DNA of 64,000 nucleotides from Reyranella sp. (GCF_004297265.1 NZ_SCUT01000025.1:62001-126000), one strand, 5' to 3'. Counted from the stretch's first letter, positions 25,313 to 34,995 are shown. Notes: generated by a model from the sequence alone, not told the origin. Numbers and translations: made by a program.

Positions 25313-26443
25313 ATGTCCGCTCTCGCTTACCTGGACCATAACGCCACCAGCCCCCTGAGGCCGGCGGCGTTCGATGCCGTGGTCGAAGCGCTGCGGGCAG
25401 GCGGCAATCCCTCGTCGGTCCATGGCGCTGGCCGCAAGGCGCGGGCGATCGTCGACAAGGCGCGCCGAGAGGTGGCGTCCCTTGTGGGCGCCAGTATCAC
25501 CGGGACGATTTTCACGTCCGGCGGCACCGAAGCCAACAACCTGGCCCTGGCGGGTGCCGGACGCCGGCGGGTGTTGGTGTCGGCGATCGAGCATGACAGC
25601 GTTCGCCGTGCCGTCCCGCAGGCGGAACTCCTTCGGGTCGACGGCGACGGCGTTCTCGACCTCGCGGCTCTGGAACGCGCGCTCGCGGCGTCGGCCGAGC
25701 CGGCGCTGGTGTCGGTGATGCTGGCCAATAACGAAACCGGCGTACTGCAGCCGATCGCCGAAGTTGTGCGCCTGGCGCGCGCGGCCGGCGCGCTGGTGCA
25801 TTGCGATGCCGTCCAGGGAGTGGGGAAGGTGCCGGTCGACTTCCGGAGCCTCGGTGTCGACTATCTCAGCCTTTCCGCCCACAAGCTGGGCGGCCCGACG
25901 GGCGCCGGGGCGTTGATTGTGCGCAACGGCGCGCCGCTTCAGCCCGATCGTCGCGGCGGAGGGCAGGAATCCAATCGTCGTGCGGGCACCGAGAATGTGC
26001 CGGGCATTGCCGGCTTCGGCGCCGCTGCCGGTGAGGCCGCTACAGGTCTCGACGTGGCGGCACTCCGTGATCGGATCGAATTTTCCCTTGTCCAGATTGC
26101 GGCGAATGCCAAGGTTTACGGTGTAAAAGTGCCGAGAGTTGGCAATACGACCTGCATTTCCATGCCCGGCGTGCCGGCAGAAACTCAGGTGATGGCGCTC
26201 GATCTTGCCGGTGTCTGCATTAGTGCCGGTGCGGCCTGTTCCTCCGGAAAGGTCCAGCGGTCGCCGGTCCTCGAGGCGATGGGCGTTCCGGCAGCGGAAG
26301 CCGCCTGTGCGACCCGAATCAGCCTGGGTTGGAATACGCAGGCGGCCGACATCGAGCGCTTGATCGCCGCATGGCAGAGCCTATATATCCGAGTAAGTCA
26401 GTCGGATATTTCCCACACCGACTCCAGGGCCAGGGCAGCGTAG
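25313..26443 (+). CDS. Cysteine desulfurase, NifS/IscS-like (first of two)
   Basis: 376 residues, PLP-dependent. The PLP lysine is K191 in LSAHKLGGP and the persulfide-forming Cys is C309 in ISAGAACSSG. Group I features are present, but it is shorter and quite different from the IscS encoded next. The PLP site also has ANNETGVLQP. It starts 13 bases after iscR. Rickettsiales have a similar tandem pair ahead of iscU. It may donate sulfur to a partner other than IscU. Confidence 0.92.
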   Translation: MSALAYLDHNATSPLRPAAFDAVVEALRAGGNPSSVHGAGRKARAIVDKARREVASLVGASITGTIFTSGGTEANNLALAGAGRRRVLVSAIEHDSVRRAVPQAELLRVDGDGVLDLAALERALAASAEPALVSVMLANNETGVLQPIAEVVRLARAAGALVHCDAVQGVGKVPVDFRSLGVDYLSLSAHKLGGPTGAGALIVRNGAPLQPDRRGGGQESNRRAGTENVPGIAGFGAAAGEAATGLDVAALRDRIEFSLVQIAANAKVYGVKVPRVGNTTCISMPGVPAETQVMALDLAGVCISAGAACSSGKVQRSPVLEAMGVPAAEAACATRISLGWNTQAADIERLIAAWQSLYIRVSQSDISHTDSRARAA

Positions 26444-26461
26444 GAGTATCAAGGGGTTAGC

Positions 26462-27700
26462 ATGACAGCCATTACCCAAATCCGGCGCAACGACCAGCCG
26501 ATCTATCTCGACTATCAGGCGACGACGCCGATGGACCCGCGGGTCCTCGAAGCCATGATGCCTTACTTCACTCACAAGTTCGGCAATTCGGGCTCGCGCA
26601 GCCACGCCTATGGCTGGGAAGCGGAAGAGGGCACCGAGAAGGCGCGCGCCCAGGTCGCGAAGCTGATCGGTGCCGACGAGAAGGAAGTGATCTTCACTTC
26701 CGGCGCCACCGAATCGAACAACCTCGCCATCCGCGGCGTGGCCGAGTTCTACAAGGACCGGAAGAACCACATCATCACAACGGTGACCGAGCACAAATGC
26801 GTGCTCGACACCTGCCGCCACCTCGAGCAGCAGGGTTTCGAAGTCACCTATCTGCCGGTCCGCAAGGACGGCCTGCTCGATCTCGACGTGCTGCGCGCGG
26901 CGATCACCGACAAGACGGTGTTGGTCTCGGTCATGGCCGTGAACAACGAGATCGGCGTCATCCAGCCGCTGGCCGAAATCGGCAGGATCTGCCGCGAAAA
27001 GAAGGTCTTCTTCCACACCGACGCGGCCCAGGCTGCGGGCAAGATCCCGCTCGATGTCGAGGCACTGAACGTCGACCTGATGAGCATCTCAGGCCACAAG
27101 ATCTACGGGCCCAAGGGCATCGGCGCGCTCTATGTCCGGCGCAAGCCGAGGGTGCGCCTGGTGCCGATGATCGTCGGCGGCGGCCAGGAGCGCGGCTTCC
27201 GCTCCGGGACCCTGCCGACGCCGCTCTGCGTCGGTCTGGGCGAGGCGGCCGAGATCTGCATGAAGGAGATGGACGCCGAGGCCAAGCGGCTGAAGAAGCT
27301 GCAGGAGCGCATGCTGAAGGGGTTGCAGGCGAAGCTCACGGATATCGTCGTCAATGGCGACCTCGAGCACCGTATCCCCGGCAACCTCAACATCAGCTTC
27401 GCGTATGTCGAAGGCGAGTCGCTGATGATGGGCATCAAGAACCTGGCGGTTTCGTCCGGTTCGGCCTGCACCTCGGCCTCGCTGGAGCCCAGTTACGTGC
27501 TGCGTGCTCTGGGCGTCGAGGAGGACATGGCGCACACCTCGCTGCGCATCGGTCTCGGCCGCTTCACGACGGAGCACGAGGTCGATACCGCCGTTGATGA
27601 GCTGGTGCGCCACGTCAACAAGCTGCGCGAGATGAGCCCGCTCTGGGAGATGGCCCAGGAAGGCATCGATATCAAATCCATCGAGTGGGCTGCCCACTAA
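26462..27700 (+). CDS. iscS: Cysteine desulfurase IscS
   Basis: 412 residues. The PLP lysine is K213 in [11 protein letters not shown]; the catalytic Cys is C336 in [21 protein letters not shown], split here as the flexible loop and following helix that are diagnostic of IscS. It transfers cysteine sulfur to IscU and, via other carriers, to MnmA for tRNA thiolation. Its length equals the proteobacterial family. It directly precedes iscU. Confidence 0.97.
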   Translation: MTAITQIRRNDQPIYLDYQATTPMDPRVLEAMMPYFTHKFGNSGSRSHAYGWEAEEGTEKARAQVAKLIGADEKEVIFTSGATESNNLAIRGVAEFYKDRKNHIITTVTEHKCVLDTCRHLEQQGFEVTYLPVRKDGLLDLDVLRAAITDKTVLVSVMAVNNEIGVIQPLAEIGRICREKKVFFHTDAAQAAGKIPLDVEALNVDLMSISGHKIYGPKGIGALYVRRKPRVRLVPMIVGGGQERGFRSGTLPTPLCVGLGEAAEICMKEMDAEAKRLKKLQERMLKGLQAKLTDIVVNGDLEHRIPGNLNISFAYVEGESLMMGIKNLAVSSGSACTSASLEPSYVLRALGVEEDMAHTSLRIGLGRFTTEHEVDTAVDELVRHVNKLREMSPLWEMAQEGIDIKSIEWAAH

Positions 27701-27736
27701 CCCTTCGGCTGCCGCTCGAGAATTGAGGAGAGTGTC

Positions 27737-28138
27737 ATGGCTTACAGCGAAAAGCTGATCGATCACTACGAGAACCCGCGCAACATCGGATCGTTCGACA
27801 AGGCGGCCGAGGATGTCGGCACCGGCCTGGTGGGCGCGCCGGCCTGCGGCGACGTGATGAAGCTGCAGATCAAGGTCGGCGCCGACGGGCTGATCGAGGA
27901 TGCCAAGTTCAAGACCTTCGGCTGTGGCTCGGCGATCGCCTCCAGCTCGCTCGTCACCGAGTGGGTGAAAGGCAAGACGATCGACGAGGCCGAGACGATC
28001 AAGAACACCGACATCGCCAAGCATCTGGCGCTTCCGCCGGTGAAGATCCACTGCTCGGTCCTCGCCGAGGACGCGATCAAGGCGGCGATTGCCGACTATC
28101 GCGCCAAGGCGACCAAGAAGGCCGACGCGGCCGAGTAG
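27737..28138 (+). CDS. iscU: Fe-S cluster assembly scaffold IscU
   Basis: 133 residues. The three scaffold cysteines are C37 (GAPACGD), C63 (FGCGSA) and C106 (KIHCSV), exactly at E. coli positions. LPPVK (99-103) is the HscA recognition motif. It assembles [2Fe-2S] and [4Fe-4S] clusters and hands them on with HscA/HscB. ATG preceded by GAGGAGAG. Confidence 0.98.
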   Translation: MAYSEKLIDHYENPRNIGSFDKAAEDVGTGLVGAPACGDVMKLQIKVGADGLIEDAKFKTFGCGSAIASSSLVTEWVKGKTIDEAETIKNTDIAKHLALPPVKIHCSVLAEDAIKAAIADYRAKATKKADAAE

Positions 28139-28158
28139 CCATTCCGGAGCACACGCGT

Positions 28159-28560
28159 ATGACCACGACCACCGAGACCCCAAAGCCCGCCGCGGCTGCC
28201 CCGGCTGCGCCGCGGCCGCGCCGCCCCCGTCCGAAGCTCATGACGGTGACGCCGCTCGCGGCCGAGCGTGTGAAGGCGCTGATCGACGGTCGCGGCAAGC
28301 CGACGGCGGGCGTCCGGATCGGCGTGCGTACCAAAGGCTGCTCGGGCTTGAGCTATACGCTGGAGTTCGCCGACAAGCAGGAGCCGATGGACGAGGTCAT
28401 CGAGGCCGAGGGCATCAAGCTGCTGGTCGATCCGAAGGCCTCGCTGTTCCTGATCGGCACCGAGATGGACTACGAGGAAGAGAAGCTGAAGGCGGGCTTC
28501 GTGTTCCGGAACCCGAACGAGAAGGGCCGCTGCGGCTGCGGCGAATCCTTCCACGTCTGA
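28159..28560 (+). CDS. iscA: A-type Fe-S carrier IscA
   Basis: 133 residues. The conserved cysteines are in KGCSGLSY and the C-terminal CGCGESF. The core starts at about residue 28 (MTVTPLAAERVKAL). Before it is an Ala/Pro/Arg-rich extension of about 27 residues that E. coli IscA lacks. The ATG at 28159 has CGGAG upstream; starting at the internal ATG (28240) would give the standard length, so the extension is not certain. It carries clusters or iron from IscU to apo-proteins. Confidence 0.93.
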   Translation: MTTTTETPKPAAAAPAAPRPRRPRPKLMTVTPLAAERVKALIDGRGKPTAGVRIGVRTKGCSGLSYTLEFADKQEPMDEVIEAEGIKLLVDPKASLFLIGTEMDYEEEKLKAGFVFRNPNEKGRCGCGESFHV

Positions 28561-28569
28561 AGACCGGTC

Positions 28570-29082
28570 ATGGATCATTTCGCGCGGCTGGGACTGCCGG
28601 CGGCGCTCGACCTCGACGCCGCGACGCTCGACCGGGCCTATTTCGCGCTCCAGCGTCAGTGGCATCCCGACCGGTTCGTCTCCAAGCCTCCCGCGGAGCG
28701 GGCACGTGCCTCAGGCGAGGCAGCGTCCGTCAATGAAGCGTATCGCACGCTGAAGGATCCACTGAGCCGCGCCTTCTACATGGCCGAGCGGGCCGGCGTG
28801 GAACTGCCGGGTGACGGCAAGACGATCGACGACCCGGACCTGCTGATGGAAGCCATGGAAGCGCGTGAGGCGCTGCAGGACGCCGGCACGCCGGAAGCGG
28901 TCGACAAGTTGGCTGCCGAAGCCCGGCAGGACGTCCAGAAGGCGCTGGCGGGCCTCGCCAGTTTGTTCTTGGCAAACGACAGGGCCGCCATCAGAAAGGC
29001 GCTCCTTCGCTTGCGCTATCTCGACAAATTCGCCGAAGAGGCGCGGGCACGACGCATGAATATCGAACGGTCGACTGCATGA
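28570..29082 (+). CDS. hscB: Fe-S co-chaperone HscB
   Basis: 170 residues. The N-terminal J-domain carries the HPD motif in RQWHPDRF (about residue 36), and the C-terminal helical domain binds IscU. It stimulates the HscA ATPase and brings IscU to it. Its stop overlaps the hscA start by 4 bases. Confidence 0.95.
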   Translation: MDHFARLGLPAALDLDAATLDRAYFALQRQWHPDRFVSKPPAERARASGEAASVNEAYRTLKDPLSRAFYMAERAGVELPGDGKTIDDPDLLMEAMEAREALQDAGTPEAVDKLAAEARQDVQKALAGLASLFLANDRAAIRKALLRLRYLDKFAEEARARRMNIERSTA

Positions 29083-30974
29083 CCTTGCTGGAGATCCACG
29101 AACCGGGCGAAACGCCGCTGCCGCATGCCGGCGAGGGCTCGCTGGCGGTCGGCATCGATCTCGGCACGACCAACTCCGTGGTTGCCATAGCGCGCGACGG
29201 GACACCGGCGGCGTTGCACGACGAGACGGGCAGGGCGCTGGTGCCGTCTGTGGTGGCCTATCCCGAGGCGGGCGGCGTACTGGTGGGCGACGATGCGCGC
29301 GCCGTCATCGCCAGCGAGCCGCGCAACGTCGTGGCCTCGATCAAGCGCCTGATGGGACGAGGCGCCGCCGACCTTCATGCCGTGGCCGGCGTGCTGCCCT
29401 ATGAGGTCGAGCCGGGCACCGGCGAGACCGACATGGTTAAGCTGCGCATTGGCGGCAGGGCGCGCTCGCCGGTCGAAATTTCCGCCGAGATCCTGAAGGC
29501 GCTTCGCGCCCGCGCCGAGGCGGCCCTGGAAAAGCCTGTCGAGCGCGCCGTCATCACCGTGCCGGCCTATTTCGACGATGCCGCGCGCACCGCGACCCGC
29601 GATGCCGCCCGCGTGGCCGGTCTGGAAGTGCTGCGGCTGGTCAACGAGCCGACGGCGGCCGCGCTGGCCTACGGCCTCGACAAGGGCTCCGAGGGCCTCT
29701 ACGCGGTCTACGACCTGGGCGGCGGCACCTTCGACTTCTCGCTGCTGCGGCTCGAGAAGGGCGTGTTCCAGGTGCTGGCCACCGGCGGCGATACGGCGCT
29801 GGGAGGTGACGATTTCGATCGTGCTATTGCAGAGCGCATGCTGGGTGAGCGCACCCGCGATGGTCTCGCCGACGAGGTCGACGAAACGGCGGTGAAGGCC
29901 GCGCTGGCGCTGGCCCGCCACATGAAGGAACAGCTTTCCGACCGCGACCTGACCTCGGGCCGTCTCGAGATCGCCGGCGTCCCGTCCTTCCACACGCTGA
30001 CGCGCGACGAGTTCGAGGCGATGGTCGGCGCCTACGTCGCGCGCACGCTCGACATCTCGCGCAACGTGCTGGCCGATGCCGGCATGAAGGCGACCGATAT
30101 CGAGGGTGTGGTGCTGGTCGGCGGCTCGACGCGCGTGCCGCTGGTGCGCAAGAAGGTCGCTGAAATGATCGGCAAGCCGCCGCTCACCGACATCGATCCC
30201 GACGAGGTCGTGGCGCTGGGCGCCGCCCTGCAGGCCGAGGCCTTGACCGGCGGCGGCGACACGCTGCTGCTCGACGTGACCCCGCTGTCGCTCGGCCTGG
30301 AAACGATGGGCGGCATCGTCGAGAAGATCGTGCCGCGCAACACGCCGATCCCGGCGCAGCTCGCGCAGGATTTCACGACCTACCAGGACGGCCAGAGCGC
30401 CATGGCGATCCATGTCGTGCAGGGCGAACGCGAGATGGTCGCCGACTGCCGCAGCCTGGCCCGCTTCGAGCTTTCGGGCATTCCGCCGATGACGGCCGGT
30501 GCGGCCCGCATCCGCGTGAGCTTCGCGGTCGATGCCGACGGGCTGCTCACCGTTTCGGCGGAGGAGCGCACGACCGGCGTTGCCCAGCGCGTCGAGGTGA
30601 AGCCGTCCTATGGCCTCAGCCACGAGGACATGGCCGACATGCTCTACGACGGCATGGACAATGCCGAGGTCGACATGAACCTGCGCCTGCTGACCGAGGC
30701 GAGGGTCGAGGCCCGGCGTGGCATTCTGGCGCTGGAGGCAGCCCTCGCGAAGGATGGCAAACTGCTGTCGGAAGAGGAGCGCGCGGCGATCGACGAGGCG
30801 CGGGCGCGGCTGGAAACGGCGATGGAAGGCGAAAGCCGGGACGAGATCAATGCGGCGGCCGAGGCGCTCGAGGCGCTGTCCAAGCCCTTCGCGGAGCGGC
30901 GCATGGACCGCGGCATCCGGGAGGCGCTGTCGGGCATGTCCATGGGCGAGCTGGAAAACCGGGTCGGCGAGTAG
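29079..30974 (+). CDS. hscA: Hsp70-type chaperone HscA
   Basis: 631 residues. The ATPase domain begins [13 protein letters not shown], with [13 protein letters not shown] and [12 protein letters not shown]. The substrate-binding domain includes [15 protein letters not shown]. The C-terminal lid is short, as in HscA compared with DnaK. It binds the LPPVK motif of IscU and promotes cluster transfer. It overlaps hscB by 4 bases and is 18 bases ahead of fdx. Confidence 0.97.
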   Translation: MTLLEIHEPGETPLPHAGEGSLAVGIDLGTTNSVVAIARDGTPAALHDETGRALVPSVVAYPEAGGVLVGDDARAVIASEPRNVVASIKRLMGRGAADLHAVAGVLPYEVEPGTGETDMVKLRIGGRARSPVEISAEILKALRARAEAALEKPVERAVITVPAYFDDAARTATRDAARVAGLEVLRLVNEPTAAALAYGLDKGSEGLYAVYDLGGGTFDFSLLRLEKGVFQVLATGGDTALGGDDFDRAIAERMLGERTRDGLADEVDETAVKAALALARHMKEQLSDRDLTSGRLEIAGVPSFHTLTRDEFEAMVGAYVARTLDISRNVLADAGMKATDIEGVVLVGGSTRVPLVRKKVAEMIGKPPLTDIDPDEVVALGAALQAEALTGGGDTLLLDVTPLSLGLETMGGIVEKIVPRNTPIPAQLAQDFTTYQDGQSAMAIHVVQGEREMVADCRSLARFELSGIPPMTAGAARIRVSFAVDADGLLTVSAEERTTGVAQRVEVKPSYGLSHEDMADMLYDGMDNAEVDMNLRLLTEARVEARRGILALEAALAKDGKLLSEEERAAIDEARARLETAMEGESRDEINAAAEALEALSKPFAERRMDRGIREALSGMSMGELENRVGE

Positions 30975-30992
30975 GCGGAGCGAGAACGAGAG

Positions 30993-31328
30993 ATGCCGAA
31001 GATGACGTTTGTCCTGCGGGACGGGACGCGCAAGGAAGTCGATGCACCGCTGGGTCTTTCGGTGCTCGAGATCGCGCACCGGAACCACGTCGACATCGAG
31101 GGCGCCTGCGAGGGCTCGCTCGCCTGTTCGACCTGCCATGTCGTGGTCGAGAGCGTCTGGTTCGAGAAGCTCGCGCCCGCCAGCGACGACGAGGAAGACA
31201 TGCTCGACCTTGCGTTCGGTCTCACGCACACATCCCGCCTGGGCTGCCAGATTCGCATGACCGAGGCTCTCGACGGGCTGGTGGTCAAGCTGCCGGCGGC
31301 GACCCGCAACATGATGGTCGACAAGTAG
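30993..31328 (+). CDS. fdx: ISC-type [2Fe-2S] ferredoxin
   Basis: 111 residues of adrenodoxin type. Cluster ligands are C39, C45, C48 ([12 protein letters not shown]) and C85 (LGCQIRM). It supplies electrons for cluster assembly on IscU. It sits in the canonical place after hscA. Confidence 0.97.
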   Translation: MPKMTFVLRDGTRKEVDAPLGLSVLEIAHRNHVDIEGACEGSLACSTCHVVVESVWFEKLAPASDDEEDMLDLAFGLTHTSRLGCQIRMTEALDGLVVKLPAATRNMMVDK

Positions 31329-31337
31329 GAGAGGCCG

Positions 31338-31544
31338 ATGGCCCGCAAGCTGCGCTGGACCGATGTGCAGGACATCGCGATCGAGCTCGAGGAGCGCCAT
31401 CCCGACGTCGACAACGTCAACCTGCGCTTCACCGACCTGCATCGCTGGGTGATGGAACTGCCTGATTTCGCGGACGATGCCGCGCGCTCGAACGAGAAGA
31501 TCCTCGAGGCGATCCAGGCCGCCTGGATCGACGAGCGCGACTAG
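31338..31544 (+). CDS. iscX: IscX (Fe-S assembly accessory protein)
   Basis: 68 residues, an acidic small protein reading LRWTDVQDIAIELEERHPD then RFTDLHRWVMEL and ending in the AIQAAWIDERD tail. IscX binds IscS and iron and modulates desulfurase activity. It closes the isc operon, 9 bases after fdx. Confidence 0.96.
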   Translation: MARKLRWTDVQDIAIELEERHPDVDNVNLRFTDLHRWVMELPDFADDAARSNEKILEAIQAAWIDERD

Positions 31545-31615
31545 GTCGGCGCTTGCCAGGCGCCGCAATTTGGCCGGAAATATGGGCGACACACGATGAT
31601 CCGGGAGGGGTCCCC

Positions 31616-32185
31616 ATGATCGCGACGAGAGTGCGTCCTCTGCTGCTGCCGCTGGTGCTGGCAGCGGGACTGGGCGCTTGTGCGTCCAACGCCGTCCAGC
31701 CCGGAATCGTGAGTTCGACGGCGCCGGTCTATGGCGGACCGGCGGGCGCGGCTCCGCCGCCGGGCGCGCCGACGCAGGTCGCCTACGCCACGCCGGTCGG
31801 CGGTCCCGGTCGGGTGGTCTCTATCCGCGAGGTAGGGCTGGCCGGCAGCGGCGGTTCCGGCAGCGGCAACGGGGCCCTGATGGGCGGCATCATCGGCGGC
31901 GGTGTCGGCGCCACGATCGGCGCGATCACCAGCCAGACGGTGGGTGGCGGTCTCGTTGGCCTTCTGCTCGGCACCGTGGGCGGCGCGATTGCCGGCACCA
32001 TCGCTGACGGACAACGCAGCGGCGGCCGCGGCATCGAGGTCACGGTGCAGCGGGACGATGGGCAGAGCATCACCGTGGCGCAGCGCGATGACGGGGACGT
32101 CCAGTTGGGCGACCGCGTACAGATCGTGCAGGATGGTCGCGGCGTTGCGCGGGTGGTGCGGGATACGTCGCGCAACCTGGATTGA
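31616..32185 (+). CDS. SlyB/Pcp-like outer-membrane lipoprotein with glycine zipper (copy 1)
   Basis: 189 residues. A signal peptide ends in the lipobox LGAC, with the lipidated Cys at 22. A Pro/Ala/Gly stretch leads to GRVVSIREVGL, then a glycine-zipper membrane hairpin of about 45 residues rich in GxxxG, then a soluble tail with EVTVQRDDGQSITVAQ. The order is that of SlyB/17-kDa-antigen-type lipoproteins. The ATG at 31616 has CGGGAGGGG upstream. A close paralogue follows at once. Confidence 0.85.
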   Translation: MIATRVRPLLLPLVLAAGLGACASNAVQPGIVSSTAPVYGGPAGAAPPPGAPTQVAYATPVGGPGRVVSIREVGLAGSGGSGSGNGALMGGIIGGGVGATIGAITSQTVGGGLVGLLLGTVGGAIAGTIADGQRSGGRGIEVTVQRDDGQSITVAQRDDGDVQLGDRVQIVQDGRGVARVVRDTSRNLD

Positions 32186-32233
32186 ATTCCTCACGTTTGT
32201 TTTGATTGAAGAGTGCGAAAGGTGTCCCTTCAG

Positions 32234-32749
32234 ATGTTCGGCAATTGGCGCGTCGGTCTTCTCGTTCCAGCCGTGCTCGCAATGGGACTGAGCGCCTGCA
32301 ACGGCAGCAGCGGTGCGGTACAGCCCGGCGTGGTCAACACCTCCTCGCAAGGCGCCAGTTACCGCGGCGAGCAGGGCCGGGTGGTCTCGATCCGCGAGGT
32401 GCAGGTGCGTGGAAGCCGCGGCTCGGGGATGAGCGACGGCACGCTGATCGGCGGCGGCCTGGGCGCGGTCGGCGGTGCCGTGGCCGGTGGCGCGATCACC
32501 AATTCCGCGGGCGGCGCCGTGGTCGGCGGCCTGCTCGGTGCCGTGGCGGGCGGCATTGCGGGCACAGCGATCGACCAGAACGCGCCCCGGCGCGGCATCG
32601 AAGTCACGGTCCAGCGGGACGACGGCCAGCGCGTGACGGTCGCCCAGCCCGACGACGGCGACATCCAGATGGGCGACCGTGTCGCCATCGTCTACGACCG
32701 CAACGGCGTGGCCAAGGTCGTCCGCGACAGCGGCTACCGTCGCGATTAG
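32234..32749 (+). CDS. SlyB/Pcp-like outer-membrane lipoprotein with glycine zipper (copy 2)
   Basis: 171 residues from the ATG at 32234. With this start the lipobox Cys (LSAC) is residue 22, exactly as in copy 1; a GTG at 32213 would add 7 residues. It shares GRVVSIREVQV, the glycine zipper and the tail EVTVQRDDGQRVTVAQ with copy 1, so the pair is a tandem duplication that has diverged in the N-terminal half. Probably structural, in the outer membrane. Confidence 0.84.
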   Translation: MFGNWRVGLLVPAVLAMGLSACNGSSGAVQPGVVNTSSQGASYRGEQGRVVSIREVQVRGSRGSGMSDGTLIGGGLGAVGGAVAGGAITNSAGGAVVGGLLGAVAGGIAGTAIDQNAPRRGIEVTVQRDDGQRVTVAQPDDGDIQMGDRVAIVYDRNGVAKVVRDSGYRRD

Positions 32750-32779
32750 CCGCGGCTGGCGGGGGTGGGGGACGAGGCC

Positions 32780-32785
32780 TATATA
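32780..32785 (+). promoter_or_regulatory. Possible -10 box close to the mnmA start
   Basis: TATATA ends 9 bases before the mnmA ATG, inside the 14-bp palindrome 32776-32789, and there is only a poor Shine-Dalgarno. Initiation here would give a nearly leaderless message. No convincing -35 box is visible. Confidence 0.3.
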
Positions 32786-32794
32786 GGCCCCGCC

Positions 32795-33934
32795 ATGTCC
32801 CGCCCGTCCTCCCTCAATTCCCTCGGTATCGATAAGGCGCCCGCGGATACCCGCGTGGTGGTCGCCATGTCGGGCGGCGTGGATTCGTCGGTGACAGCAG
32901 CGCTCCTGAAGGAGCAGGGCTATGACGTGGTGGGCGTCACCCTGCAGCTCTATGACCACGGCGTCGCGGTGGGGAAGGCAGGCGCCTGCTGCGCCGGCCA
33001 GGACATCCAGGACGCGCGGCAGGTCGCTGAACGCCTGTCGATCCCGCACTACGTGCTCGACTATGAGAGCCGTTTCCGCGCCGAGGTGATGGACTCCTTC
33101 GCCGATGCCTATGCGCGCGGCGAGACGCCGGTGCCGTGCATCGCCTGCAATCGGACCGTCAAGTTCCGCGATCTGCTGAAGACGGCACGCGAGCTCGGTG
33201 CCGAGGCGCTGGCGACCGGCCACTACGTCCGCCGCGTGATGGGCGAGGCGGGGCCGGAGCTGCACCGCGGTGCCGACCCGGCGCGCGACCAGAGCTACTT
33301 CCTGTTCGGCACGACGCGCGAGCAACTCGATTTCCTGCGCTTCCCCCTGGGCGATCTTCCCAAGAGCGAGACGCGTGCACTGGCCGGTCGCTTCGACCTG
33401 GCGGTCGCGGACAAGCCCGACAGCCAGGACATCTGCTTCGTGCCCAATGGCAACTATGCATCGGTTGTCCAGAAGCTGCGGCCCGAGGCCGTCGAGCCGG
33501 GCGAGGTCGTCGACATGGCCGGCAACGTGGTCGGCCGCCACGAGGGCATCGTATGCTACACGGTCGGCCAGCGTCGCGGCCTGGCGCTGGGCGGGCGTGA
33601 CGGAACCGATAATGATCCCCTCTATGTCGTGCGGCTGGAGCCCGCGACGCGCCGTGTGGTCGTGGGCCCTAGGTCGGCGCTCGGCCGGGACGAGATCACG
33701 CTGTATGACGTGAACTGGCTGGATGCTCCTCACGTGGGACATCTGCCGGTGCAGGTCCGCGTGCGCTCCAGCCAGTCCTTGCGTCCTGCGGAGATCGAGC
33801 TGACGGATGAGGGGGCCTTCGTGCGCTTCGCCGAGCCGGAAGTCGGCGTCTCGCCGGGACAGGCCTGCGTGGTCTACGATGCCGCGACAGGCAGTCGCGT
33901 GCTGGGCGGCGGTTTCATCCGGCGCCCGACATGA
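32795..33934 (+). CDS. mnmA: tRNA-specific 2-thiouridylase MnmA
   Basis: 379 residues. The PP-loop is [17 protein letters not shown]. The two catalytic cysteines lie in [11 protein letters not shown] and [11 protein letters not shown]. It activates U34 of Lys, Glu and Gln tRNAs with ATP and inserts sulfur relayed from IscS. Its place just after the isc operon and the lipoprotein pair fits that dependence. The ATG at 32795 is preferred to an upstream GTG at 32765, whose extra residues show no conserved pattern. Confidence 0.95.
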   Translation: MSRPSSLNSLGIDKAPADTRVVVAMSGGVDSSVTAALLKEQGYDVVGVTLQLYDHGVAVGKAGACCAGQDIQDARQVAERLSIPHYVLDYESRFRAEVMDSFADAYARGETPVPCIACNRTVKFRDLLKTARELGAEALATGHYVRRVMGEAGPELHRGADPARDQSYFLFGTTREQLDFLRFPLGDLPKSETRALAGRFDLAVADKPDSQDICFVPNGNYASVVQKLRPEAVEPGEVVDMAGNVVGRHEGIVCYTVGQRRGLALGGRDGTDNDPLYVVRLEPATRRVVVGPRSALGRDEITLYDVNWLDAPHVGHLPVQVRVRSSQSLRPAEIELTDEGAFVRFAEPEVGVSPGQACVVYDAATGSRVLGGGFIRRPT

Positions 33935-33959
33935 TCCTGTAACCGCCGCGTCACCTGTT

Positions 33960-33977
33960 GCCCGGATAAGGCCGGGC
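33960..33977 (+). other. Small hairpin directly before a start codon
   Basis: GCCCGG-ATAAGG-CCGGGC is a 6-bp GC stem that ends at the base before the ATG at 33978. The only Shine-Dalgarno-like AAGG is in its loop. Confidence 0.35.
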
Positions 33978-34976
33978 ATGACGAGCGAATTCACCCAGCG
34001 TCCCTTCTCGCGTCGCGATTCCCTCGCGGCACTCCTCCTGGCCTTTTCGGCGGCGGCGCCGTCCGCGGTGCGCGCGGACACCTATCCCGCCAAGCCGGTC
34101 AAGTTGATCATTCCCTATCCGCCGGGCGGCGGCACCGACATCACCGGGCGTGCGATGGCGGCGCGTCTGTCGGATGTGCTCGGCCAAACCGTGGTCATCG
34201 AGAACAAGCCCGGAGCCACCGGCATGATCGGTGCTGCCAGCGTCGCGAAGGCGCCGGCCGACGGCTATACGGTCCTGTTCGGCGCGGCGAGCGAGATGGC
34301 GATCAACGCCAGCCTGTTCAAGAACATGACCTACGACCCGCGCACCGACTTCGAGCCGGTGACCCTGGTGGCGACCTTCCCCCTGGTCTTCGTCGCTTCA
34401 GCGACCTCGACGCGATCGCTGCAAGAACTGATCGAAGCCGCGCGCGCCAAGCCCGACACGGTCAGCTATGGATCGATCGGCAGCGGTAGCCCGCAGCATC
34501 TCGCGGCCGAACTCCTGTCGAGCATGGCCAAGGCCAAATTCCTCCACATTCCCTACAAAGGCTCGGGCCCGCTGGTGCAGGATGCCGTGGGCGGTCACAT
34601 CGACATGGCCGTGAGCAGCGTGCCGCCGGCGGTGCCGCTGGTTCGCTCGGGGAAGCTGCGCGCGCTGGCCGTGACCTCGACGGTCCGCTCTGAGGCGCTG
34701 CCCGACGTGCCGACGATGGCGGAACTGGGCTTTCCCGGCTACGAGTTCAACACTTGGGTCGGCGTCGCCGTGCCGAAGGGCACCCCGAAGGAGATCGTCG
34801 ACAGGCTGCGGGTCGGCCTGGTCGGCGCGCTCGCCGCCGCCGAGGTCCAGAGCGCGCTGCGCGACCAGGGCGCGGTGCCGGTCGGTTCGACGGCGGAACA
34901 GTTCCGCCAGTTCGTGCTCGACGAGGTCGCAAAGAGCGACCGGATCGTTTCGCAGGCAGGCATTCAGCCGGAATGA
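33978..34976 (+). CDS. Bug/TctC-family tripartite tricarboxylate transporter substrate-binding protein
   Basis: 332 residues. The N-terminus FSRRDSLAALLLAFSAAAP has a twin-arginine-like signal. The mature protein shows the Bug landmarks YPAKPVKLIIPYPPGGGTD, VVIENKPGATG and KAPADGYTVLFG. These periplasmic proteins capture carboxylic acids, amino acids or nicotinic acid. No TctA/TctB membrane genes are nearby, so it is an orphan receptor. The start was set at the ATG giving a proper signal. Confidence 0.9.
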   Translation: MTSEFTQRPFSRRDSLAALLLAFSAAAPSAVRADTYPAKPVKLIIPYPPGGGTDITGRAMAARLSDVLGQTVVIENKPGATGMIGAASVAKAPADGYTVLFGAASEMAINASLFKNMTYDPRTDFEPVTLVATFPLVFVASATSTRSLQELIEAARAKPDTVSYGSIGSGSPQHLAAELLSSMAKAKFLHIPYKGSGPLVQDAVGGHIDMAVSSVPPAVPLVRSGKLRALAVTSTVRSEALPDVPTMAELGFPGYEFNTWVGVAVPKGTPKEIVDRLRVGLVGALAAAEVQSALRDQGAVPVGSTAEQFRQFVLDEVAKSDRIVSQAGIQPE

Positions 34977-34995
34977 CGATTCCCCGGGGCCGGGC

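Noticed and set aside
29016..31592. A long open frame on the minus strand opposite hscA and fdx
   Set aside because: hscA, fdx and iscX motifs on the plus strand are complete; the antisense frame has only low-complexity composition.
32776..32789. 14-bp perfect palindrome GGCCTATATAGGCC as a restriction-like or operator site
   Set aside because: A short palindrome around a TATATA box is not strong evidence of an operator. I kept only the -10 interpretation, at low confidence.
31541..34081. A long minus-strand frame across the lipoproteins and mnmA
   Set aside because: It crosses several clear plus-strand genes and has no recognisable domain or ribosome-binding site.
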